58,902 bases of DNA from Burkholderiaceae bacterium. Lineage in GTDB: Bacteria > Pseudomonadota > Gammaproteobacteria > Burkholderiales > Burkholderiaceae_E. Shown here piece by piece: positions 9,543 to 21,850 of this stretch. The stretch lies in contig JAGXFR010000030.1 of the NCBI GenBank assembly GCA_024637155.1, forward strand, positions 1 to 58,902. The letters are read 5' to 3'. Each line of letters opens with the position of its first letter. Position 1 is the stretch's first letter. The notes under the pieces were generated by a model. The model was given only the letters and a program-made list of their open reading frames with translations, was not told where the DNA came from and ran no database searches. The position numbers and the translations under genes are program-made.

Positions 9543-9974
9543 ATGCGTCTGAACGACATCAAGCCCGCCGAGGGCAGCAAGAAGCCGCGCCGGCGGGTCG
9601 GCCGCGGAATCGGGTCGGGCCTGGGCAAGACCGCGGGCCGCGGCCACAAGGGTCAGAAGTCGCGAGCGGGCGGCTTCCACAAGGTCGGCTTCGAAGGCGG
9701 CCAGATGCCGCTGCAGCGCCGACTGCCCAAGCGCGGGTTTCACTCGATGACGGCGGCCCTGACCGCCGAGGTGCGACTCTCGGACCTGCAGAAGCTCGAG
9801 GGGGCGGAAATCGACCTGCTCGCGCTCAAGCAGGCGGGAGTGGTCCCGCAGCTCGCGACCGGCGCCAAGGTGGTGCTCTCGGGCGCAATCGAGCGCAAGG
9901 TGGCGCTCAAGGGCGTCGGCGTGACAAAGGGCGCGCGCGCGGCAATCGAAGCCGCTGGCGGCAGCGTCGAGTAA
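9543..9974 (+). CDS. rplO: Ribosomal protein uL15
   Basis: Encodes 143 residues of L15, with the extended basic N-terminus that threads the 50S core ([20 protein letters not shown], then a glycine-rich KSRAG stretch). GGGCATGAACGCG-type spacing is short here: GAGGAGGAAGC precedes the ATG. It directly precedes secY as in most bacteria. Confidence 0.97.
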   Translation: MRLNDIKPAEGSKKPRRRVGRGIGSGLGKTAGRGHKGQKSRAGGFHKVGFEGGQMPLQRRLPKRGFHSMTAALTAEVRLSDLQKLEGAEIDLLALKQAGVVPQLATGAKVVLSGAIERKVALKGVGVTKGARAAIEAAGGSVE

Positions 9975-10021
9975 GCGCGCCGGGCGTCAGCGGACAAACA
10001 GAGAATTGAGAATCCAGAAAC

Positions 10022-11350
10022 GTGGCCAGTAACCCATCGGCATTGATGAAAGCGGGCAAGTCGAGCGACCTGAAGCGTCGCCTGATTTTCCTGTTGCTCG
10101 CGCTGGTCGTCTACCGGCTGGGCGCGCATATCCCGGTTCCCGGGATCGACCCGGAGCAGCTCGCGAAGCTGTTCCAGGGGCAGCAGGGCGGCATCCTGGG
10201 CATGTTCAACATGTTCTCGGGCGGCGCGCTGTCGCGCTTCACGGTGTTCGCGCTCGGAATCATGCCGTACATCTCGGCGTCGATCATCATGCAGCTGCTC
10301 ACCGTCGTGGTGCCGCAGCTCGAGGCGATCAAGAAGGAAGGCGAGTCGGGACGGCGGACGATCACCAAGTACACGCGCTGGTTCACGCTGGCGCTCGCCA
10401 CGTTCCAGGCGCTGGGCATCGCCATCGCGCTCGAATCGCAGGCCGGACTGGTGCTCGACCCGGGCGTCGTGTTCCGCTTCACCGCGGTGGTGTCGCTGGT
10501 GACCGGCACGATGTTCCTGATGTGGCTCGGCGAGCAGATCACCGAACGCGGGATCGGCAACGGCATTTCGATCATCATCTTCGCCGGCATCGTCGCGGGA
10601 TTGCCCAGCGCTATCGCCGGCATGGGCGAACTGGTGCGCACCGGCTCGATGCACGCGTTTGCAGCGCTGGTCATCGTCGCGCTGGTTGTGCTGGTTACCG
10701 CCTTTGTCGTGTTCGTCGAACGCGGGCAGCGCAAGATCACGGTGAATTACGCCAAGCGCCAGGTCGGCAACCGTGTCTACGGCGGGCAGACCTCGCATCT
10801 GCCGTTGAAGCTCAACATGTCCGGCGTGATTCCGCCGATCTTCGCCTCGTCGATCATTCTGTTTCCGGCGACCATCGCGCAGTGGTTCACCTCGGGCGAG
10901 ACCAACAGTGCCATTGCGACGGCGCTCAAGGACCTGGCTGCGACGCTTTCGCCGGGGCAGCCGGTGTACATCATGATGTACGCGGCGGCGATCATCTTCT
11001 TCTGTTTCTTCTATACCGCGCTCGTGTTCAACAGCCGGGAGACGGCCGAGAACCTGAAGAAGAGCGGCGCGTTCGTGCCGGGGATTCGCCCCGGGGAGCA
11101 GACCGCGCGTTACATCGACAAGATTCTGATGAGGCTCACGCTCGCTGGCGCGATCTACATCACGGCCGTGTGCCTGTTGCCCGAGTTCATGGTGTTGCAG
11201 TGGAACGTGCCGTTCTACTTCGGCGGGACTTCGCTGCTGATTATCGTGGTGGTCACGATGGACTTCATGGCGCAGGTGCAGGCCTACATGATGTCGCACC
11301 AGTACGAGAGCCTGCTTCGCAAGTCGGGCGCGAAGGGATTCGGGGCCTGA
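10022..11350 (+). CDS. secY: Protein translocase subunit SecY
   Basis: Encodes 442 residues of the ten-helix channel subunit of the SecYEG translocon in the inner membrane. Seen are the first helix ([21 protein letters not shown]), the plug region [21 protein letters not shown], and the C-terminal cytosolic loops with [18 protein letters not shown]. Translation starts at a GTG with only a weak upstream GAGAA site. Ribosomal neighbours on both sides are the standard context. Confidence 0.98.
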   Translation: MASNPSALMKAGKSSDLKRRLIFLLLALVVYRLGAHIPVPGIDPEQLAKLFQGQQGGILGMFNMFSGGALSRFTVFALGIMPYISASIIMQLLTVVVPQLEAIKKEGESGRRTITKYTRWFTLALATFQALGIAIALESQAGLVLDPGVVFRFTAVVSLVTGTMFLMWLGEQITERGIGNGISIIIFAGIVAGLPSAIAGMGELVRTGSMHAFAALVIVALVVLVTAFVVFVERGQRKITVNYAKRQVGNRVYGGQTSHLPLKLNMSGVIPPIFASSIILFPATIAQWFTSGETNSAIATALKDLAATLSPGQPVYIMMYAAAIIFFCFFYTALVFNSRETAENLKKSGAFVPGIRPGEQTARYIDKILMRLTLAGAIYITAVCLLPEFMVLQWNVPFYFGGTSLLIIVVVTMDFMAQVQAYMMSHQYESLLRKSGAKGFGA

Positions 11351-11386
11351 GTTTTGGCGGCGTGAACCGGCGAGGCGACAGGATCG

Positions 11387-11605
11387 ATGAGCAAGGAAGA
11401 TGTGATCCAGATGCAGGGGGAGGTGGTGGAAAACCTCCCCAACGCGACCTTCCGGGTCAAGCTTGAGAACGGTCATGTGGTGCTCGGGCACATCTCCGGG
11501 AAGATGCGGATGCACTACATCCGGATCCTGCCGGGCGACAAGGTCACCGTGGAACTCACGCCATACGACCTGTCGCGGGCAAGGATCACATTCAGGGCCA
11601 GGTAG
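11387..11605 (+). CDS. infA: Translation initiation factor IF-1
   Basis: Encodes 72 residues of IF-1, an OB-fold protein that blocks the A site during initiation. [20 protein letters not shown] and the C-terminal [18 protein letters not shown] identify it. In many betaproteobacteria an infA copy lies between secY and rpmJ, and a second copy may exist elsewhere. Confidence 0.97.
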   Translation: MSKEDVIQMQGEVVENLPNATFRVKLENGHVVLGHISGKMRMHYIRILPGDKVTVELTPYDLSRARITFRAR

Positions 11606-11638
11606 CACGCAGAGCACGCGAATCGGACGAGGTGAATG

Positions 11639-11752
11639 ATGAAAGTAATGGCATCAGTGAAGAAAATTTGCCGCAACTGCAAGATCGTCAAACGCGAAGG
11701 GGTTGTGCGCGTGATCTGCAAGGATCCGCGCCACAAGCAGCGTCAGGGTTGA
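11639..11752 (+). CDS. rpmJ: Ribosomal protein bL36, zinc-binding form
   Basis: A 37-residue gene, [20 protein letters not shown] and onward to the HKQRQG end. The residues CRNC, a later Cys and the final His form the C-x2-C-x12-C-x4-H zinc site, so this is the zinc-containing version. The position between infA and rpsM is conserved. An ATG three bases earlier would only add one methionine. Confidence 0.95.
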   Translation: MKVMASVKKICRNCKIVKREGVVRVICKDPRHKQRQG

Positions 11753-11778
11753 GGCAACCGTCTTATTAGAGGACCAGC

Positions 11779-12144
11779 ATGGCACGTATTGCGGGCATAA
11801 ATATTCCGGACCGGCAGCACACAGAAATCGGGCTGACGGCGATCTACGGCATCGGTCGGGCGCGAGCGCGTGCGATCTGTGACGCCGCTGGCGTCGAGTA
11901 CAGCAAGAAGGTCAAGGACCTGAACGACGCGGAACTGGAACGGATTCGTGAATCCTTGCTCCAGTTCACCGTCGAGGGCGACCTGCGACGCGAGGTTTCG
12001 ATGTCCGTCAAGCGATTGATGGACCTGGGCTGCTACCGTGGACTGCGGCATCGCCGCGGATTGCCGGTGCGCGGCCAGCGTACCCGGACGAACGCACGCA
12101 CCCGCAAGGGGCCGCGCAAGGCCGGCGTCGCGCTGAAGAAATAA
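11779..12144 (+). CDS. rpsM: Ribosomal protein uS13
   Basis: Encodes 121 residues of S13, in the 30S head bridging to the large subunit. [20 protein letters not shown], the helix-hairpin-helix around [12 protein letters not shown] and the basic tail [16 protein letters not shown] are typical. It opens the alpha-operon block; I see no separate promoter in the 26 bases before it. Confidence 0.98.
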   Translation: MARIAGINIPDRQHTEIGLTAIYGIGRARARAICDAAGVEYSKKVKDLNDAELERIRESLLQFTVEGDLRREVSMSVKRLMDLGCYRGLRHRRGLPVRGQRTRTNARTRKGPRKAGVALKK

Positions 12145-12159
12145 TCGGAGAAATTGCAC

Positions 12160-12567
12160 ATGGCAAAGCAAGGCCAGCAGGGTGCCGGAAAGCGGGCGGT
12201 CCGCAAGAAGGTCAAGAAGAACATCTCGGACGGGATCGCGCACGTCCACGCGTCGTTCAACAACACGATCATCACGATCACCGACCGGCAGGGCAACGCG
12301 CTGTCGTGGGCCTCGTCCGGCGGCGCCGGATTCAAGGGCTCACGCAAGTCGACCCCGTTCGCGGCGCAGATCGCTGCCGAGGCAGCCGGGCGCGTCGCGC
12401 AGGAATGCGGCATCAAGAACCTCGAGGTGCTGATCAAGGGACCGGGACCGGGGCGCGAGTCGTCGGTTCGTGCCTTGAACGCGCTGGGCATCAAGATCGT
12501 GTCGATTTCGGACATCACGCCGGTGCCGCACAACGGGTGCCGCCCACCCAAGCGCAGGCGGATCTAG
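12160..12567 (+). CDS. rpsK: Ribosomal protein uS11
   Basis: Encodes 135 residues of S11, on the 30S platform. I start at ATG 12160 ([20 protein letters not shown]), which has a GGAG site 9 bases upstream, rather than the TTG two codons earlier. The block [15 protein letters not shown] ([20 protein letters not shown]) and the C-terminal [13 protein letters not shown] are hallmarks. Confidence 0.97.
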   Translation: MAKQGQQGAGKRAVRKKVKKNISDGIAHVHASFNNTIITITDRQGNALSWASSGGAGFKGSRKSTPFAAQIAAEAAGRVAQECGIKNLEVLIKGPGPGRESSVRALNALGIKIVSISDITPVPHNGCRPPKRRRI

Positions 12568-12735
12568 TTTCCAGAGGGGCACGTCCGGGTGCCCGGGTTG
12601 CAGGCCAGCGGCGTGCGACGCGAATACCGGAAGAGAAGACCACCGTCCGACGCCGAGCGCCGTCTGCACGAGGCCGGGCCCATCAAGTCGGACTAACCGC
12701 GGAGCGATCCGCGTACAGATAGGGAAGGACAAAAC

Positions 12736-13359
12736 GTGGCACGTTATACCGGACCAAAGGCCAAGCTGTCCCGTCGTGAAGGGACGGACCTGTTTCTCAA
12801 GAGCGCGCGTCGCTCGCTCGAATCGAAGTCCAAGCTCGACAGCAAGCCGGGCCAGCACGGTCGGACATCGGGCATGCGCACTTCCGACTACGGGGTGCAG
12901 CTGCGCGAGAAGCAGAAGGTCAAACGCATGTACGGCATTCTCGAGCGGCAGTTCCGGCGTTACTTCGCCGCGGCGCTCGGCCAGCGCGGAAACACGGGCG
13001 AGAACCTGCTCAAGCTGCTTGAGTGCCGCCTCGACAACGTGGTCTACCGGATGGGCTTCGGATCGACTCGCGCCGAGTCGCGCCAACTCGTCGGGCATTG
13101 CGCAATCCTCGTCAATGGCAAGGTGCTCAACATTCCCTCGGCCGCAGTGCGCCCGGACGACGTGCTGAGCGTGCGTGAGAAGTCCAAGACGCAGGCACGG
13201 ATTCAGGACGCGCTCAATCTCGCGGAACAGCACGGGTTCCCGGAATGGGTGTCGGTCAACAAGGACAAGATGGAAGGCGTGTTGAAGTCCGTTCCCGATC
13301 GCAGTGAATTCGCGAATGACATCAACGAAAGCCTGATCGTCGAGTTGTACTCGCGTTAA
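12736..13359 (+). CDS. rpsD: Ribosomal protein uS4
   Basis: Encodes 207 residues of S4, a primary 16S binder and, in E. coli, repressor of the alpha operon. The S4 RNA-binding domain is seen as [20 protein letters not shown] plus [18 protein letters not shown]. Translation starts at GTG after AGGGAAGGACAAAAC. The 168 bases before it are an unusually long gap for this cluster, with a small GCGGA/TCCGC hairpin near its end but no clear gene or promoter. Confidence 0.98.
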   Translation: MARYTGPKAKLSRREGTDLFLKSARRSLESKSKLDSKPGQHGRTSGMRTSDYGVQLREKQKVKRMYGILERQFRRYFAAALGQRGNTGENLLKLLECRLDNVVYRMGFGSTRAESRQLVGHCAILVNGKVLNIPSAAVRPDDVLSVREKSKTQARIQDALNLAEQHGFPEWVSVNKDKMEGVLKSVPDRSEFANDINESLIVELYSR

Positions 13360-13376
13360 ACGTAGAGGAATTTTCA

Positions 13377-14369
13377 ATGCAGACAGCCATGCTGAAACCC
13401 CGCATCGTCGAGGTCGAGCAACTCGGGCCGTCGCACGCCCGCGTCGTCATGGAGCCGTTCGAGCGCGGCTACGGGCATACGCTCGGTAACGCACTGCGCC
13501 GGGTGTTGCTCTCCTCGATGGTGGGTTATGCGCCGACCGAGGTGCAGATCTCGGGCGTCGTCCACGAGTACTCGACGATCGACGGCCTGCGCGAGGACGT
13601 TGTCGACCTGCTGCTCAACCTGAAGGGAGTGGTCTTCAAGTTGCACAATCGCGACGAAGCCTTCTTCACGTTGCGCAAGGAAACGCCCGGTCCCGTGACG
13701 GCCGCCGACATCGAGCTGTCTCACGATGCCGAGATCGTCAACACCGAGCATCTGATCGGCACGCTGACCCAGGGCGGCAAGCTGGAGATGACGATCAAGG
13801 TCGAACGCGGTCGCGGGTACGTCCCGGGAACGCTGCGCGACCTGCGCGAAACGAAGTCGGTCGGGCGCATCGTGCTCGACGCCTCGTTCTCGCCGATCCG
13901 ACGCGTGAGCTACGTGGTCGAAAGTGCGCGCGTCGAGCAGCGGACCGACCTCGATCGCCTGGTGGTCGACGTCGAGACCAACGGCGTGATTTCGCCGGAA
14001 GAATCGGTGCGCCAGTCGGCGCGCATTCTCGTCGAGCAGGTCTCGGTGTTCTCGGCGCTCGAGGGCGGCGCAGACGGCGAGCCGCAGCCTGAGCCGGGAA
14101 CCGGTGCGGGCGTGCGCCCGGCGATGGATCCGCTCTACCTGCGCCCGGTCGACGATCTGGAGCTGACCGTGCGTTCGGCAAACTGCCTGAAGGCCGAGAG
14201 CATCTATTACATCGGCGACCTGGTCCAGCGCACCGAGAACGAGTTGCTCAAGACCCCCAACCTGGGCCGCAAGTCGCTCAACGAGATCAAGGAAGTGCTC
14301 GCTGCGCGCGGACTGACGCTGGGAATGAAGCTCGAGAACTGGCCGCCGGCAGGCCTGGAACGCCCCTGA
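13377..14369 (+). CDS. rpoA: RNA polymerase alpha subunit
   Basis: Encodes 330 residues. The N-terminal assembly domain contains [20 protein letters not shown], which drives alpha dimerisation and contact with beta and beta-prime. An acidic and proline-rich linker around residue 235 leads to the C-terminal domain ([20 protein letters not shown] ... [13 protein letters not shown]), which binds UP elements and activators. Standard neighbours rpsD and rplQ flank it. Confidence 0.99.
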   Translation: MQTAMLKPRIVEVEQLGPSHARVVMEPFERGYGHTLGNALRRVLLSSMVGYAPTEVQISGVVHEYSTIDGLREDVVDLLLNLKGVVFKLHNRDEAFFTLRKETPGPVTAADIELSHDAEIVNTEHLIGTLTQGGKLEMTIKVERGRGYVPGTLRDLRETKSVGRIVLDASFSPIRRVSYVVESARVEQRTDLDRLVVDVETNGVISPEESVRQSARILVEQVSVFSALEGGADGEPQPEPGTGAGVRPAMDPLYLRPVDDLELTVRSANCLKAESIYYIGDLVQRTENELLKTPNLGRKSLNEIKEVLAARGLTLGMKLENWPPAGLERP

Positions 14370-14435
14370 GCGCTGCCGAACCTGACTGAAGGAACTGCCC
14401 GGCACTGGCCGACGGCGGTGTGAAGAGGAAATGCC

Positions 14436-14831
14436 ATGCGTCACCGTAACGGACTTCGGAAACTGAATCGAACCAGCAGCCATCGCCAGGCGATGCTGCG
14501 CAACCTGTGCAATGCGTTGCTGCGCCACGAGCAGATCAAGACAACCCTGCCCAAGGCCAAGGAGTTGCGCCGGGTGGTCGAACCGCTGATCACGCTGGGC
14601 AAGAAACCCTCGCTCGCCAATCGGCGCCTTGCGTTCGATCGGCTGCGCGATCGCGAGATGGTCGTCAAGATCTTCAACGAGTTCGGGCCGCGCTTTGCCG
14701 AGCGCAATGGCGGCTACCTGCGGATCCTGAAATTCGGCTTCCGTCCGGGCGACGCGGCTCCGATGGCGCTGGTCGAGTTGCTCGACCGTCCCGAGGCAGA
14801 CGACGCGGCAGCGCCGGCAACCGTCTCCTGA
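14436..14831 (+). CDS. rplQ: Ribosomal protein bL17
   Basis: Encodes 131 residues of L17, near the tunnel exit. [20 protein letters not shown] and [20 protein letters not shown] are family signatures. It is the last gene of the cluster and is followed by a strong terminator 64 bases later. Confidence 0.98.
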   Translation: MRHRNGLRKLNRTSSHRQAMLRNLCNALLRHEQIKTTLPKAKELRRVVEPLITLGKKPSLANRRLAFDRLRDREMVVKIFNEFGPRFAERNGGYLRILKFGFRPGDAAPMALVELLDRPEADDAAAPATVS

Positions 14832-14895
14832 TTCGGGGAGCCCCATGGTGAGCGCTCCGGGAACAGGGGTTGCTCGCCGCGGGTGCCGCACGAAT

Positions 14896-14942
14896 GGGCG
14901 TGGAGGAGCCGTACCGGCTGCTCGCACGCCCTTTCTCTTTTC
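14896..14942 (+). terminator. Intrinsic terminator of the alpha block
   Basis: GGGCGTG (14896-14902) pairs with CACGCCC (14925-14931), enclosing a second AGCCG-TAC-CGGCT hairpin, and is followed by TTTCTCTTTTT at 14932-14942. This stem-loop plus T-tract ends the ribosomal transcript. It also argues that the next gene starts downstream, at 15005, and not at the earlier in-frame ATGs. Confidence 0.85.
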
Positions 14943-15004
14943 CGGGCGCCGTGAGCCGGTCGTCTTGCTTGCCCTGCCCGCCGTCTGATCCCGGCTTCCG
15001 GCAC

Positions 15005-15928
15005 GTGGCAGCCCCCACCCCGATTGTCGCGGTACGCGGGCTGCGCAAGCGCTTCGGTGGCGTGCTCGCCGTCGATGGGCTCGGGTTCGAAGTGCGGCGC
15101 GGAGAGTGCTTTGGATTGCTCGGTCCCAACGGGGCCGGCAAGAGCACGACGCTGCGGCTGATGCTCGGCCTGCTCGAGCCCGACGAGGGATCGGTCCGGC
15201 TGCTGGACCAGCCGGTGTCTCGCTTCGGCCGCGCGCTGCGTGCGCGCGTCGGGGTGGTGCCGCAATCCGACTCGCTCGATCCCGATTTCACGGTCGCGGA
15301 GAATCTGCAGGTGTTCGGTCGCTACTTCGGGATCGGGAAGGCCGTGCTCGCCGGGCGCATCGAGCCGCTGCTCGCGTTCGCGGGACTGGAGCACAAGCGC
15401 GGCGCGAAGATCGCCGAGCTCTCCGGTGGCATGCGCCGGCGCCTGACGCTGGCGCGCGCGCTGATCAATGATCCGGAGATTCTGTTTCTCGACGAACCGA
15501 CCACGGGGCTGGACCCGCAGGCGCGACATCTGATCTGGGAGCGCCTGCGCAGCCTGCTGGCCGCCGGCAAGACAATCGTGCTGACCACGCACCACATGGA
15601 GGAAGCCGAACGCCTGTGCGATCGGGTCACGATCATCGACCGTGGCGTGAGCATCGCCGAAGAATCACCGGCGCGCCTCATTGCCCGTGAAATCGAGCCG
15701 CAGGTGCTCGAGGTGAGCGGCGAAGGCGTCGCGCACTGGCTCGGCCGCGTCAGCTCTGCCGCGTGGACGCGCTCCGAACTGGTCGGTGACACGGCCTTCC
15801 TCTACTGCACGGATGGGTCGGCGGCGGCCGCTGTCGCGCGCGAGGACGGCGGGCTGCGCGCGTTGCTGCGCCCGGCCAACCTCGAGGACGTCTTCCTCAA
15901 GCTCACGGGGCGCGATCTGCGCGACTGA
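15005..15928 (+). CDS. NodI-type ABC transporter ATPase
   Basis: A 307-residue ATP-binding subunit of an ABC-2 exporter. Seen in order are Walker A GPNGAGKST, the Q-loop, signature LSGGMRRRLTLARAL, Walker B ILFLDEPTTGLDPQ and the switch region LTTHHMEEAERLCDR. A C-terminal extension of about 80 residues resembles NodI and related drug exporters. I chose GTG 15005 because the domain begins 9 residues later and earlier in-frame starts lie in or before the terminator; no good ribosome site is visible, so the start is uncertain. Homologues labelled NodI are common in non-nodulating betaproteobacteria, and the substrate is unknown. Confidence 0.85.
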   Translation: MAAPTPIVAVRGLRKRFGGVLAVDGLGFEVRRGECFGLLGPNGAGKSTTLRLMLGLLEPDEGSVRLLDQPVSRFGRALRARVGVVPQSDSLDPDFTVAENLQVFGRYFGIGKAVLAGRIEPLLAFAGLEHKRGAKIAELSGGMRRRLTLARALINDPEILFLDEPTTGLDPQARHLIWERLRSLLAAGKTIVLTTHHMEEAERLCDRVTIIDRGVSIAEESPARLIAREIEPQVLEVSGEGVAHWLGRVSSAAWTRSELVGDTAFLYCTDGSAAAAVAREDGGLRALLRPANLEDVFLKLTGRDLRD

Positions 15929-15954
15929 CACGAGCCGACGGTGTGGGAAAACCG

Positions 15955-16734
15955 ATGAAAAAGCTCGTGATTTCGGCCGTTTCGCTGCGCTGGGTAGCCG
16001 TCTATCGGCGCAACCTGCTCGTGTGGCGCAAGCTCGCCACCCAGAGCATGCTGGCGAACATCGCCGATCCGCTGATCATGTTCGTTGCCTTTGGCTACGG
16101 CATCGGGCGGCTCGTCAACGAGGTTGACGGTGTGCCCTACATCGCCTTCCTCGCCGGTGGTGCAGTTCTGATGAGCACGGCGATGGCGGCGAGTTTCGAG
16201 TCGCTTTACTCTGCGTTCTCGCGGATGCACGTCCAGCGTACCTGGGAGTCGCTGCTCAATGCGCCGCTCGAACTCGACGACGTCTTTCTCGCCGAGTGGC
16301 TGTGGGCAGCAAGCAAGGGGATCTTCTCGGGAGTGGCGATCGTTGCCGTCGCCTGGGCGCTCGGCCTGTCGCGCCACTGGTCGCTGCTCACCGTGATCCC
16401 GGTCGTCTGCCTCACCGGGCTGTGCTTCGCCGCGCTGGGGCTGTGTTTCAACGCGCTCGCCAGGGGTTACGATTTCTTCGCCTACTACTTCACCTTGATT
16501 CTCACGCCGATGACCTTCCTCTCGGGGGTCTACTATCCGGTGAGCATGTTGCCGGATTGGCTCGGTGCGATCGGGCGTGCGCTGCCGCTCGCTGCGGCAG
16601 TCGATCTGGCGCGACCGCTCGCGCTCGGACAGGTGCCCGACGAACCGGTGCGCGGCGCGGCAATTCTGCTCGGCTATACCGTAGGCGCGCTGTGGCTCGC
16701 GCGCACCCTCACCCACCGGAGATTCGCGACATGA
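15955..16734 (+). CDS. NodJ-type ABC-2 permease
   Basis: A 259-residue inner-membrane protein with about six hydrophobic segments, partner of the preceding ATPase. Family features are the N-terminal RRNLLVWRKLATQSMLANI region and the C-terminal MTFLSGVYYPVSMLPDWLGA motif of ABC-2/NodJ permeases. ATG 15955 is preferred over a GTG four codons upstream. Its stop overlaps the cutA start (ATGA), so ATPase, permease and cutA are likely one transcript. Substrate unknown. Confidence 0.85.
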   Translation: MKKLVISAVSLRWVAVYRRNLLVWRKLATQSMLANIADPLIMFVAFGYGIGRLVNEVDGVPYIAFLAGGAVLMSTAMAASFESLYSAFSRMHVQRTWESLLNAPLELDDVFLAEWLWAASKGIFSGVAIVAVAWALGLSRHWSLLTVIPVVCLTGLCFAALGLCFNALARGYDFFAYYFTLILTPMTFLSGVYYPVSMLPDWLGAIGRALPLAAAVDLARPLALGQVPDEPVRGAAILLGYTVGALWLARTLTHRRFAT

Positions 16735-17087
16735 CCGAACCGGCAGCCTCCGAGGCGATCGCAGTGGTGCTCACCAACGTTCCCGACGCGCCGACAGGCG
16801 AGCGGATCGCGCGTGTGCTCGTCACCGAGCGGCTCGTCGCGTGCGCCAACGTGCTCGCGCCGTGTGCGTCGATCTATCGCTGGCAGGGGGCGCTCGAGGA
16901 GACCACCGAGGTGCCGGTGCTCTTCAAGACCCGTGCTGGGCTTCTCGACGCGCTGAGCCGTCGCATTGCCGAGCTGCACCCCTACGAAGTCCCCGAGATC
17001 ATCGCCTGGCACCCGCAACACGTTGCGCCCGCCTACGCGCGCTGGGTCCGCGACGAGACCGCACCGGGTGAGGGCTTCGACGCGTAG
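16731..17087 (+). CDS. cutA: Divalent-cation tolerance protein CutA
   Basis: Encodes 118 residues of the small trimeric CutA1 protein, linked to copper and other metal tolerance. Conserved features are the ACANVLAPCASIYRWQGALE segment and the C-terminal HPYEVPEIIAWHPQHVAP. In several Burkholderiales cutA also follows the ribosomal cluster. The gene ends 11 bases before the convergent corA, leaving no room for a separate terminator. Confidence 0.93.
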   Translation: MTEPAASEAIAVVLTNVPDAPTGERIARVLVTERLVACANVLAPCASIYRWQGALEETTEVPVLFKTRAGLLDALSRRIAELHPYEVPEIIAWHPQHVAPAYARWVRDETAPGEGFDA

Positions 17088-17098
17088 TCGGTCGCGCT

Positions 17099-19886
<2,788 letters not shown>

Positions 19887-19913
19887 GGTGTCCAGGGCCT
19901 CGGGAAAGCGTGT

Positions 19914-19923
19914 ATTGTACAAT
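19914..19923. promoter_or_regulatory. Palindromic divergent -10 element
   Basis: ATTGTACAAT at 19914-19923 is a perfect palindrome. It gives TACAAT, a good -10, on both strands: toward cytochrome c4 (+) and toward engB (-). The engB leader would be only about 20 bases. I see no convincing -35 on either side, so this is a candidate. A palindrome of this kind could instead be a repressor site. Confidence 0.45.
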
Positions 19924-19983
19924 CCGCGCTTCGCCGCCGACCGGCCGGACGCAGCGCGCCCGCGCCTGTCATTCGAGGGCTGC

Positions 19984-20649
19984 ATGATGCATGGAATCAA
20001 ACGGGTCCCCGGCCTGATCCGGGGTGTTGTAGTCATCGCTGCCGCGAGCATCGCGTTGCACGCGGCCGCACAGGGCACGCCCGCCCCGAAGGGGGAATCC
20101 GCCAAGGCGGTGCCCGCCATCGTGACCCAGGTCTGCGCGGGTTGCCACGGGGTCGACGGCAACAGCGTCGCGCCGATCAATCCGAAGCTCGCCGCACAGC
20201 ACCCCGACTATCTGCAGCGACAGCTGTTCAGTTACCGCACGAAGGACGGCGGTGGCGCGCCCGATCGAGCCAATCCCATCATGGCGGGTTTCGCGATGAT
20301 GCTGACCCCCGAGCAGGTGCGGGAGGTCTCGGTGTACTACGCATCACAGAAGCTCGTGCCTTCCGCAGCCCGGGAGAAGGAACTGGCGTTTCTCGGACAG
20401 AAGATCTACCGGGGGGGCATCGCCGCGAAGGGGATTCCGGCCTGCAGCGGTTGTCACGGTCCCACCGGCGCCGGAATCCCGGCCGAATACCCGCGTATCG
20501 GAGGGCAGTTCGCGGAGTACTCGGCGGCGCAGCTGGTCGCGTTTCGCCAGGGAACGCGCCAGAACAGCGTGCAGATGAGTGCGATCGCGGAACGGATGTC
20601 GGACGCCGAGATCAAGGCCGTCGCGGACTATCTGGCCGGCCTGCGCTGA
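19984..20649 (+). CDS. Diheme cytochrome c4
   Basis: A 221-residue exported protein. After a signal peptide (about residues 1-28, ending ALHAAAQG) come two cytochrome c folds with haem sites CAGCH and CSGCH. Axial methionines are plausible in NPIMAGFAMML and in the C-terminal NSVQMSAIAERMSD. The c4 family shuttles electrons from the bc1 complex to terminal oxidases, in keeping with the cbb3 oxidase further along. The start is ATG 19984, with GAGG 6 bases upstream. Confidence 0.92.
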   Translation: MMHGIKRVPGLIRGVVVIAAASIALHAAAQGTPAPKGESAKAVPAIVTQVCAGCHGVDGNSVAPINPKLAAQHPDYLQRQLFSYRTKDGGGAPDRANPIMAGFAMMLTPEQVREVSVYYASQKLVPSAAREKELAFLGQKIYRGGIAAKGIPACSGCHGPTGAGIPAEYPRIGGQFAEYSAAQLVAFRQGTRQNSVQMSAIAERMSDAEIKAVADYLAGLR

Positions 20650-20692
20650 GGCGGGGCGGGCGAGGCGGCACAGCGGCGGCGTTGCGCCGCTC

Positions 20693-20728
20693 ACGAGGGC
20701 GGTAGCAAACCTGCCCTCGTTGTCTTTG
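20693..20728 (+). terminator. Terminator after cytochrome c4
   Basis: ACGAGGGC (20693-20700) pairs with GCCCTCGT (20713-20720), extended by GG/CC with one bulged T. TGTCTTTG follows, a modest T-rich tail. It separates cytochrome c4 from msrP. The remaining bases up to 20835 hold no gene that I can support. Confidence 0.65.
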
Positions 20729-20835
20729 TGGACCGTGGACGCGGCTCTCGGGTAAGGTGGCGGAGAGTCAAAGTAAGTTCCGTGCGCGGCGAGCGACGCA
20801 TGCGCGGGGACACGACGCCGCGGGAGCACCACATC

Positions 20836-21798
20836 ATGAGCAGAAATTCCAGCACCCAAGTCATTCGGCCCTCGGAGATCACGCCGCAACGGGTCTTCGA
20901 GAAGCGCCGGGCCATTTTGCGCGCGGCGGCGGCGGGTGTCGCCTACGGTTCGCTCGAATGGGCCAACGCCCAGGGCAGCGCTGCGCCGGCTGGATCCAAG
21001 CTGGTCACCGCGCGCAGCACGCTCTCGACCATGGAGCGGCCCACGTCCCACGCCGACGTCACCGGCTACAACAATTTCTACGAGTTCGGCACCGACAAGG
21101 AAGATCCGGCGCGTCATGCGCACACCCTGCGTATCCGCCCCTGGACGGTGGCGGTGGAAGGCGAAGTGAACCGCCCGAAGGTATTCGACATCGATGAACT
21201 TCTGCGCCTTGCGCCGCTCGAGGAGCGCGTCTACCGGATGCGCTGCGTCGAGGGCTGGTCGATGGTGATCCCGTGGGTGGGCTACTCGCTCTCGGAGCTC
21301 ATCCGGCGCGTCGAGCCGCGTGGCAACGCCAAGTACGTCGAGTTCGTGACGCTCGCCGACCGGCGCCAGATGCCGGGGCTGAGTTCACCCGTGCTCGAGT
21401 GGCCCTATGTCGAGGGGCTGCGCATCGACGAGGCGAACCACCGGTTGACGCTGCTCACGCTCGGTCTCTATGGGGAGACGCTGCCGAAACAGAACGGCGC
21501 ACCGGTGCGCGTCGTCGTGCCCTGGAAGTACGGATTCAAGAGCGGCAAGTCGATCGTGCGGATCCGCTTCGTCGAAAAACAGCCGGTCACGAGCTGGAAC
21601 CGCTCGGCGCCCTACGAATACGGTTTCTACTCCAACGTGAATCCGGAAGTGGACCATCCCCGCTGGTCGCAGGCGCGTGAGCGTCGGATTGGCGAAGACG
21701 GCTTTCTGACCCCCAAGCGCGCGACGCTGATGTTCAACGGCTACGCCGACGAGGTGGCTTCCCTCTACGCCGGGATGGACCTGCGCAAGCAGTTCTGA
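20836..21798 (+). CDS. msrP: Periplasmic methionine sulfoxide reductase, molybdopterin subunit
   Basis: Encodes 320 residues of MsrP (YedY). It repairs oxidised methionines in periplasmic proteins using a molybdopterin centre. The Mo-ligating cysteine is in [15 protein letters not shown] near residue 136. A twin-arginine-type signal is seen as [19 protein letters not shown] around residue 21, although it is not the strict SRRxFLK form. Start ATG 20836 is the first that leaves a normal N-terminus. Downstream msrQ is its membrane partner. Confidence 0.96.
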   Translation: MSRNSSTQVIRPSEITPQRVFEKRRAILRAAAAGVAYGSLEWANAQGSAAPAGSKLVTARSTLSTMERPTSHADVTGYNNFYEFGTDKEDPARHAHTLRIRPWTVAVEGEVNRPKVFDIDELLRLAPLEERVYRMRCVEGWSMVIPWVGYSLSELIRRVEPRGNAKYVEFVTLADRRQMPGLSSPVLEWPYVEGLRIDEANHRLTLLTLGLYGETLPKQNGAPVRVVVPWKYGFKSGKSIVRIRFVEKQPVTSWNRSAPYEYGFYSNVNPEVDHPRWSQARERRIGEDGFLTPKRATLMFNGYADEVASLYAGMDLRKQF

Positions 21799-21850
21799 CG
21801 ATGGCCCGATCGCGATCGACCGGGCGGACGACGAGCGCGGGGGCCGCAGA

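Noticed and set aside
12568..12735. A small gene or promoter in the long rpsK-rpsD gap
   Set aside because: No family-like peptide, no -35/-10 pair with correct spacing, only a short GCGGA/TCCGC hairpin.
15005..16734. Nodulation-factor export system
   Set aside because: NodI/NodJ labels are used widely for related ABC-2 exporters in non-symbiotic betaproteobacteria, and no nod genes are nearby.
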